Assembly: GCA_040769385.1 (NCBI GenBank)
Contig: JAXGLD010000001.1
Location: 685,458-749,457 of the forward strand
Source: PHAA01 sp022706565
Lineage (GTDB): Bacteria; Bacillota; Syntrophomonadia; Syntrophomonadales; Syntrophomonadaceae
Length of the DNA: 64,000 nt
Direction: 5' to 3'
Shown here: one piece after another, positions 61,051 to 64,000 of the stretch
Position numbering within the stretch: position 1 is the stretch's first letter
How the letters are laid out: each line of letters begins with the position of its first letter
Notes under the pieces: generated by a model
The model's input: the letters and a program-made list of their open reading frames with translations, nothing else
Told to the model about the DNA's origin: nothing
The model's database searches: none
Made by a program: the position numbers and the translations under genes

Positions 61051-61392
61051 ATGGCTATGATATGGGAAATGCATAAGTGGGGGCTTGAAAACATCCCGCA
61101 ACCGGAAAGCCAACCTGTACCCACTATTGGCAGCCTGGCCCGCATCTATCCCCAGACCCAAGCTATGTCATTGCCTAGGGGGTTGCAGATATCAACAAGT
61201 ATTGATGGCAGCCAGTGGAGCCCATGGGCGGATGTGGACTTTTCCGAAGCTGTAACAGTACCTTTCCCGGGCTTTATCAAATTCAGGGCCTATCAAAAAG
61301 CCAATGTGCAGGTCTTAAACTACAAATCACCAGATGAAGCCGACTCGCTGGTTGGCCTGACGGTGGTTCTGGGCCAATACGGGGTGGTGTGA
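61051..61392 (+). CDS. Phage tail-region protein, unknown
   Basis: 113 residues after GGAGG. Contains PQTQAMSLPRGLQISTSIDGSQWSPWADVDFSEAVTVPFPGFIKFRAYQKANVQVLNY, a small beta domain like a discoidin or carbohydrate-binding fold. Function unknown; probably tail tip or adsorption. Confidence 0.55.
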   Translation: MAMIWEMHKWGLENIPQPESQPVPTIGSLARIYPQTQAMSLPRGLQISTSIDGSQWSPWADVDFSEAVTVPFPGFIKFRAYQKANVQVLNYKSPDEADSLVGLTVVLGQYGVV

Positions 61393-61393
61393 C

Positions 61394-61804
61394 ATGAAAG
61401 ATACTATCAGCCTTAAATCAGAATGGTACTTGGAATATGGGGACGGCAAAGTTATCGGCCCTTTAAAAAACTATGTTACCAGCGCAGGTTTAAATATTGC
61501 CGCCCAGAAGCTGGCCGGACTCTCCAGCCCCTATCTCGTTATTGGTGATGATACGACCGAAGGGGATACCTTATCCGAAGTTTACCGCAAGGCGGTATCG
61601 GTGGTGACCCAATCCGGCAACATGATCCGCTTAAGGACGGTACTCTTGGCTGGAGAAGGCAACGGGCAGCACCAAAAGACATGTATCTTTACTGACGCCA
61701 GCGATGCCCCCGGTTCAGGCATTATGTTTAACCTCTTAAAAGTACCCTGGGGCAAGGAAAACCAGATGATTTTGACAGTGGAATGCAGGCTTACTCTGCA
61801 GTAG
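61394..61804 (+). CDS. Phage tail-region protein, unknown
   Basis: 136 residues, starting 1 base after the previous stop. EWYLEYGDGKVIGPLKNYVTSAGLNIAAQKLAGLSSPYLVIGDDTTEGDTLSEVYRKAVSVVTQSG is reminiscent of short phage structural proteins that carry fibre genes. No family assignment. Confidence 0.55.
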   Translation: MKDTISLKSEWYLEYGDGKVIGPLKNYVTSAGLNIAAQKLAGLSSPYLVIGDDTTEGDTLSEVYRKAVSVVTQSGNMIRLRTVLLAGEGNGQHQKTCIFTDASDAPGSGIMFNLLKVPWGKENQMILTVECRLTLQ

Positions 61805-61816
61805 GGGGTGATTTTT

Positions 61817-62548
61817 GTGTTGTTTGCAGCTGAAAGCGGCCGAACCGTAATCGATGAGAACCTGGCTAATGCTGCGATGATGATGCAGGAATTCTCGCAT
61901 ATTTATGAAGGCACCGCTTTTGGTGGCAAAACCGGAGCGGGCATTGCTGAATTTGACTGTGCCGGTTATGACCATGCGGTGCGGTTTAAAGCCGATGCCG
62001 CTGCCGCTATCGCGAGAGTGACCTTTGAAATTATCAGGCATGGTCAGGGGGCTGATCTCTTGGTCGAACTGCGGGACGGCTTTAATCCGGACGGTTCAAC
62101 AGCGGGTTCGTTGCTCAGATTCATGGTGCTGCCCAAAGAGTTTATTCCCACCAGCAAGGGATATTTCAGCATCCCTATAGATATATCTGACTTGGTGAGC
62201 GGCGCTTACTACTGGCTGATCATTAAAAAAGCCGGGGATGCCGATAACCACTTTCACCTGCATGGTGAAACCATACAAGACTCCTTATACCCCACTTACA
62301 AAAGAGCGGGAAACAGCGGAGCCTGGACAGCAGAGAACGCCATCCACTTCGGGGTATATAACGGGGAAACGGGGAACCTTTTGCATGGCATCTATGGCTA
62401 CAATGCTATTACCTGGCTTATATGGGAGGGGGATCTAATCACCAGAGCCTACCGGTACCTGCCCCCTGCTTCCGGTTTTTCCGGCGGGGTCAGGCAGATC
62501 AAGACCTACCAGTGGTCAGGCGAGATATTGAAACGGGGGGTGGTGTAA
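61817..62548 (+). CDS. Phage tail-region protein, unknown
   Basis: 243 residues from GTG 61817 (GGGGGTGA upstream). The middle (VRFKADAAAAIARVTFEIIRHGQGADLLVELRDGFNPDGSTAGSLLRFMVLPKEFIPTSKGYFSIPIDISDLVSGAYYWLIIKKAGDADNHFHLHGE) looks like a beta-sandwich with a His-rich loop. It may bind a surface carbohydrate. TAATG overlap with the next gene. Confidence 0.55.
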   Translation: MLFAAESGRTVIDENLANAAMMMQEFSHIYEGTAFGGKTGAGIAEFDCAGYDHAVRFKADAAAAIARVTFEIIRHGQGADLLVELRDGFNPDGSTAGSLLRFMVLPKEFIPTSKGYFSIPIDISDLVSGAYYWLIIKKAGDADNHFHLHGETIQDSLYPTYKRAGNSGAWTAENAIHFGVYNGETGNLLHGIYGYNAITWLIWEGDLITRAYRYLPPASGFSGGVRQIKTYQWSGEILKRGVV

Positions 62549-63072
62549 TGTTTGGCTCAGAAGAGATTCTGGCTTTTATCCGCAGGCAGGTCGGAGTCAG
62601 GGCCGATACTGATGATCCGGCAGGCAGCCTGCATGCCAAAATCGGCAACCTAAAAGATGTTATGCAAAATTATATAAAGAACTACACCATCATGCAATTA
62701 AGCACTATATCGTCAAACACCAGCGGCTGGAGCAGTACTGAACAAAGTGTAACCATTTCCTACAATGGCGTAGGCATATTGCAAAACATATATATACAAG
62801 GCAGCGGCACTACATGGACCAGCTCTTGCAGGGCTACTATTACCATCGATGGTATAGCTGTTCCCGCATTCGGCTCCGCGTCTGGAAGTGTAGCCTGGCC
62901 AGGATCCAATGTATATTTGTTCTCTGATTCAACTGGAAAACTCAATGTAATCAGCAGCCGAGCTAATCTAGGCATCCCCTTTCGTTCATCTCTGTGTGTT
63001 ACCATATATTTTTCTGTTTCCGGTGGAAGTGGTGGTTCTATGGTGGGCAACGTAGAGATTTACAAATATTAA
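62548..63072 (+). CDS. Phage tail-region protein, unknown (fibre-like)
   Basis: 174 residues from ATG 62548. A helical N-terminus (FGSEEILAFIRRQVGVRADTDDPAGSLHAKIGNLKDVMQNYIKNY) is followed by a Ser/Thr/Gly-rich beta part (SSNTSGWSSTEQSVTISYNGVGILQNIYIQGSGTTWTSSCRATITI). The composition is that of a fibre or appendage. Coupled to the preceding gene by TAATG. Confidence 0.55.
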   Translation: MFGSEEILAFIRRQVGVRADTDDPAGSLHAKIGNLKDVMQNYIKNYTIMQLSTISSNTSGWSSTEQSVTISYNGVGILQNIYIQGSGTTWTSSCRATITIDGIAVPAFGSASGSVAWPGSNVYLFSDSTGKLNVISSRANLGIPFRSSLCVTIYFSVSGGSGGSMVGNVEIYKY

Positions 63073-63092
63073 CCGAAGGGAGGCAGGGCTTA

Positions 63093-63515
63093 ATGTTTTT
63101 GGTATATAACAAGAACGACGGTTTAGTAGTGCAAGCATCTGAGACTGAACCGGTGCTGGCTACGGGACAGGACTATATCTTTGTCCATGACCCTGAACTT
63201 AATTTATCCAATTATGAAGCTATGCGGGTTATTGCTAAAGAAGGCTGTCATTTGGAGCTAAAGCCCACTGCCGAATGGCTGGGTAGAGTAAACGGCAGCA
63301 GTAATATCACGCTGGATGAGAAAGTTGCCAGGTTGGAACATTACAACCTGGTACTGATGGAGGCTGTAGCCATACTTTCGGAGGCAAATCCCGGCACGGT
63401 CAGCACTGAATTGATGGCTGAACTGGTGCTGGCGGGAAGGAGAACCATTGATCAGGTGCCAGCTGACATACAAAAGGAAGTGTCAGGCAGGATTGCATCA
63501 GCTAGCGAATTATAG
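63093..63515 (+). CDS. Phage protein before the lysis genes, unknown
   Basis: 140 residues from ATG 63093 (GGGAGG upstream). YNKNDGLVVQASETEPVLATGQDYIFVHDPELNLSNYEAMRVIAKEGCHLELKPTAEWLGRVNG is followed by a coiled-coil-like C-terminus (LDEKVARLEHYNLVLMEAVAILSEANP). Such genes often lie between tail fibres and holin. A weak hairpin with a T run lies at 63541-63560. Confidence 0.55.
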   Translation: MFLVYNKNDGLVVQASETEPVLATGQDYIFVHDPELNLSNYEAMRVIAKEGCHLELKPTAEWLGRVNGSSNITLDEKVARLEHYNLVLMEAVAILSEANPGTVSTELMAELVLAGRRTIDQVPADIQKEVSGRIASASEL

Positions 63516-63587
63516 GCAGCTAAAGTTATTTTTTAACAATGGGCCTTGGGGCTCTTTTTTATTGCCAATTTTAAGGAGGACGAACTA

Positions 63588-63989
63588 ATGAAAAACTCAA
63601 TTCAAATCGCCTTAACAGCCTTTGGCGGCTGGCTGGGCTGGGTCTTGGGAGGCTGGGACGGCTTTTTATACGCACTGATTACCTTTGTGGTTATTGATTA
63701 CCTGACCGGCGTCATGTTGGCCATACTGGAAAAGCGCCTGTCCAGCGAGGTCGGGGCCAGGGGCATCTTTAAGAAGGTGCTGATTTTTGCCCTGGTGGCG
63801 GTGGGCCACATTATCGACACCCAGGTTATATCAAACGGCAGCGCCGTCCGTACCGCAGTCATCTTCTTCTATTTATCCAACGAAGGGATCAGTATTCTGG
63901 AAAACGCAGCCAAGATCGGCCTGCCTATTCCGGAGAAACTCAAACTGGTTTTGGACCAGCTGAATAAGGAGGAAAAGATTAATGGCTAG
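63588..63989 (+). CDS. Phage holin (TcdE/phi-LC3-like family 4_1)
   Basis: 133 residues from ATG 63588 (AAGGAGG eight bases upstream). Membrane segments IALTAFGGWLGWVLGGWDGFLYALITFVVIDYLTGVMLAI and IFKKVLIFALVAVGHIID, with NEGISILENAAKIGLPIPEKL, are the phage_holin_4_1/TcdE pattern. It forms the hole that releases the endolysin. Confidence 0.9.
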   Translation: MKNSIQIALTAFGGWLGWVLGGWDGFLYALITFVVIDYLTGVMLAILEKRLSSEVGARGIFKKVLIFALVAVGHIIDTQVISNGSAVRTAVIFFYLSNEGISILENAAKIGLPIPEKLKLVLDQLNKEEKING

Positions 63990-64000
63990 ATTATGTTTAG
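63982..64000 (+). CDS. Start of the next lysis gene (probable endolysin, partial)
   Basis: ATG 63982 follows AAGGAGGAAAAG and overlaps the holin stop by eight bases (M-A-R-L-C-L). Only six residues are visible. A peptidoglycan amidase would be expected here by gene order, but the sequence cannot prove it. Confidence 0.4.

Noticed and set aside
63541..63560. Terminator before the holin gene
   Set aside because: The stem has only five pairs, one of them G-T; it is too weak to call, though the T run is real.
1..64000. CRISPR arrays, tRNA or rRNA genes
   Set aside because: No regular repeat-spacer arrays were found by eye and no tRNA cloverleaf other than the tmRNA ends was seen.

Overview
The window looks like a chromosomal segment of an anaerobic Clostridia-type Firmicute. 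The gene order, the TTG/GTG starts with strong AGGAGG-type ribosome sites and the redox genes fit a Syntrophomonas-like or acetogen-like anaerobe. The genus is an inference; no rRNA or species marker is present. About 30 kb of host genes is followed by about 34 kb of a tailed prophage that continues beyond the right edge.

Host region (1-30120). The window opens in the last codons of uvrA. A promoter and three genes follow for a flavin/iron-sulfur complex: a NuoE-like subunit, a NuoF-like subunit, and a 1162-residue fusion of a 2Fe-2S domain, a GltD/NfnB-like flavoprotein, ferredoxin clusters and a catalytically dead formate-dehydrogenase-like domain. This layout matches the Stn-type (Sporomusa-type Nfn) electron-bifurcating transhydrogenase better than a formate dehydrogenase. 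Next come uvrC, a small membrane protein, a DUF362 ferredoxin protein, a phosphoglucose/phosphomannose isomerase, rapZ-whiA-rpoN, and the glycolytic operon cggR-gap-pgk-tpiA-gpmI-eno with a palindromic CggR-type operator in its leader. secG follows with its own promoter. The conserved Firmicute block secG-esterase-rnr-smpB-ssrA is split by a proton-pumping pyrophosphatase (hppA) and a SIR2-domain gene on the opposite strand. An HD-domain gene also lies between the esterase and rnr. The tmRNA gene ends at 30120 and encodes the tag AEDNFALAA.

Prophage (about 30.1 kb to the right edge). Next to the tmRNA 3' end lies the C-terminal half of a large serine recombinase. It is fused at a deletion scar to a 5'-truncated IS3-family element, which itself abuts a 5'-truncated and frameshifted SNF2 helicase. 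Integrase catalytic domain, repressor and early control genes are missing, so this copy probably cannot excise by itself. The replication module follows: a Cys-rich protein, a family A DNA polymerase, an antirepressor, a primase-helicase, an iteron/AT-rich candidate origin, and a VRR-NUC nuclease. After a sigma-like regulator come HNH nuclease, a candidate cos region, small terminase, two ParB-methyltransferase fusions, large terminase, HK97-type portal, protease and capsid, connector and tail genes. The tail chaperone has a clear -1 frameshift site (CCCAAAG). Tape measure, tail-tip proteins, holin and the first codons of a probable endolysin complete the window.

Three separate RelE/ParE-type toxin-antitoxin pairs are inserted between packaging genes. 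One of them, between terminase and portal, carries its own operator and terminator and looks like an autonomous moron.

Most interesting: the Stn-like cluster inside the uvr locus, the candidate c-di-GMP-type leader and unusual pyrophosphatase, the SIR2 gene in a conserved block, the iteron origin, the three toxin-antitoxin insertions, and the integrase/IS3/SNF2 deletion scar. All functional names rest on reading motifs by eye; no database search was run.
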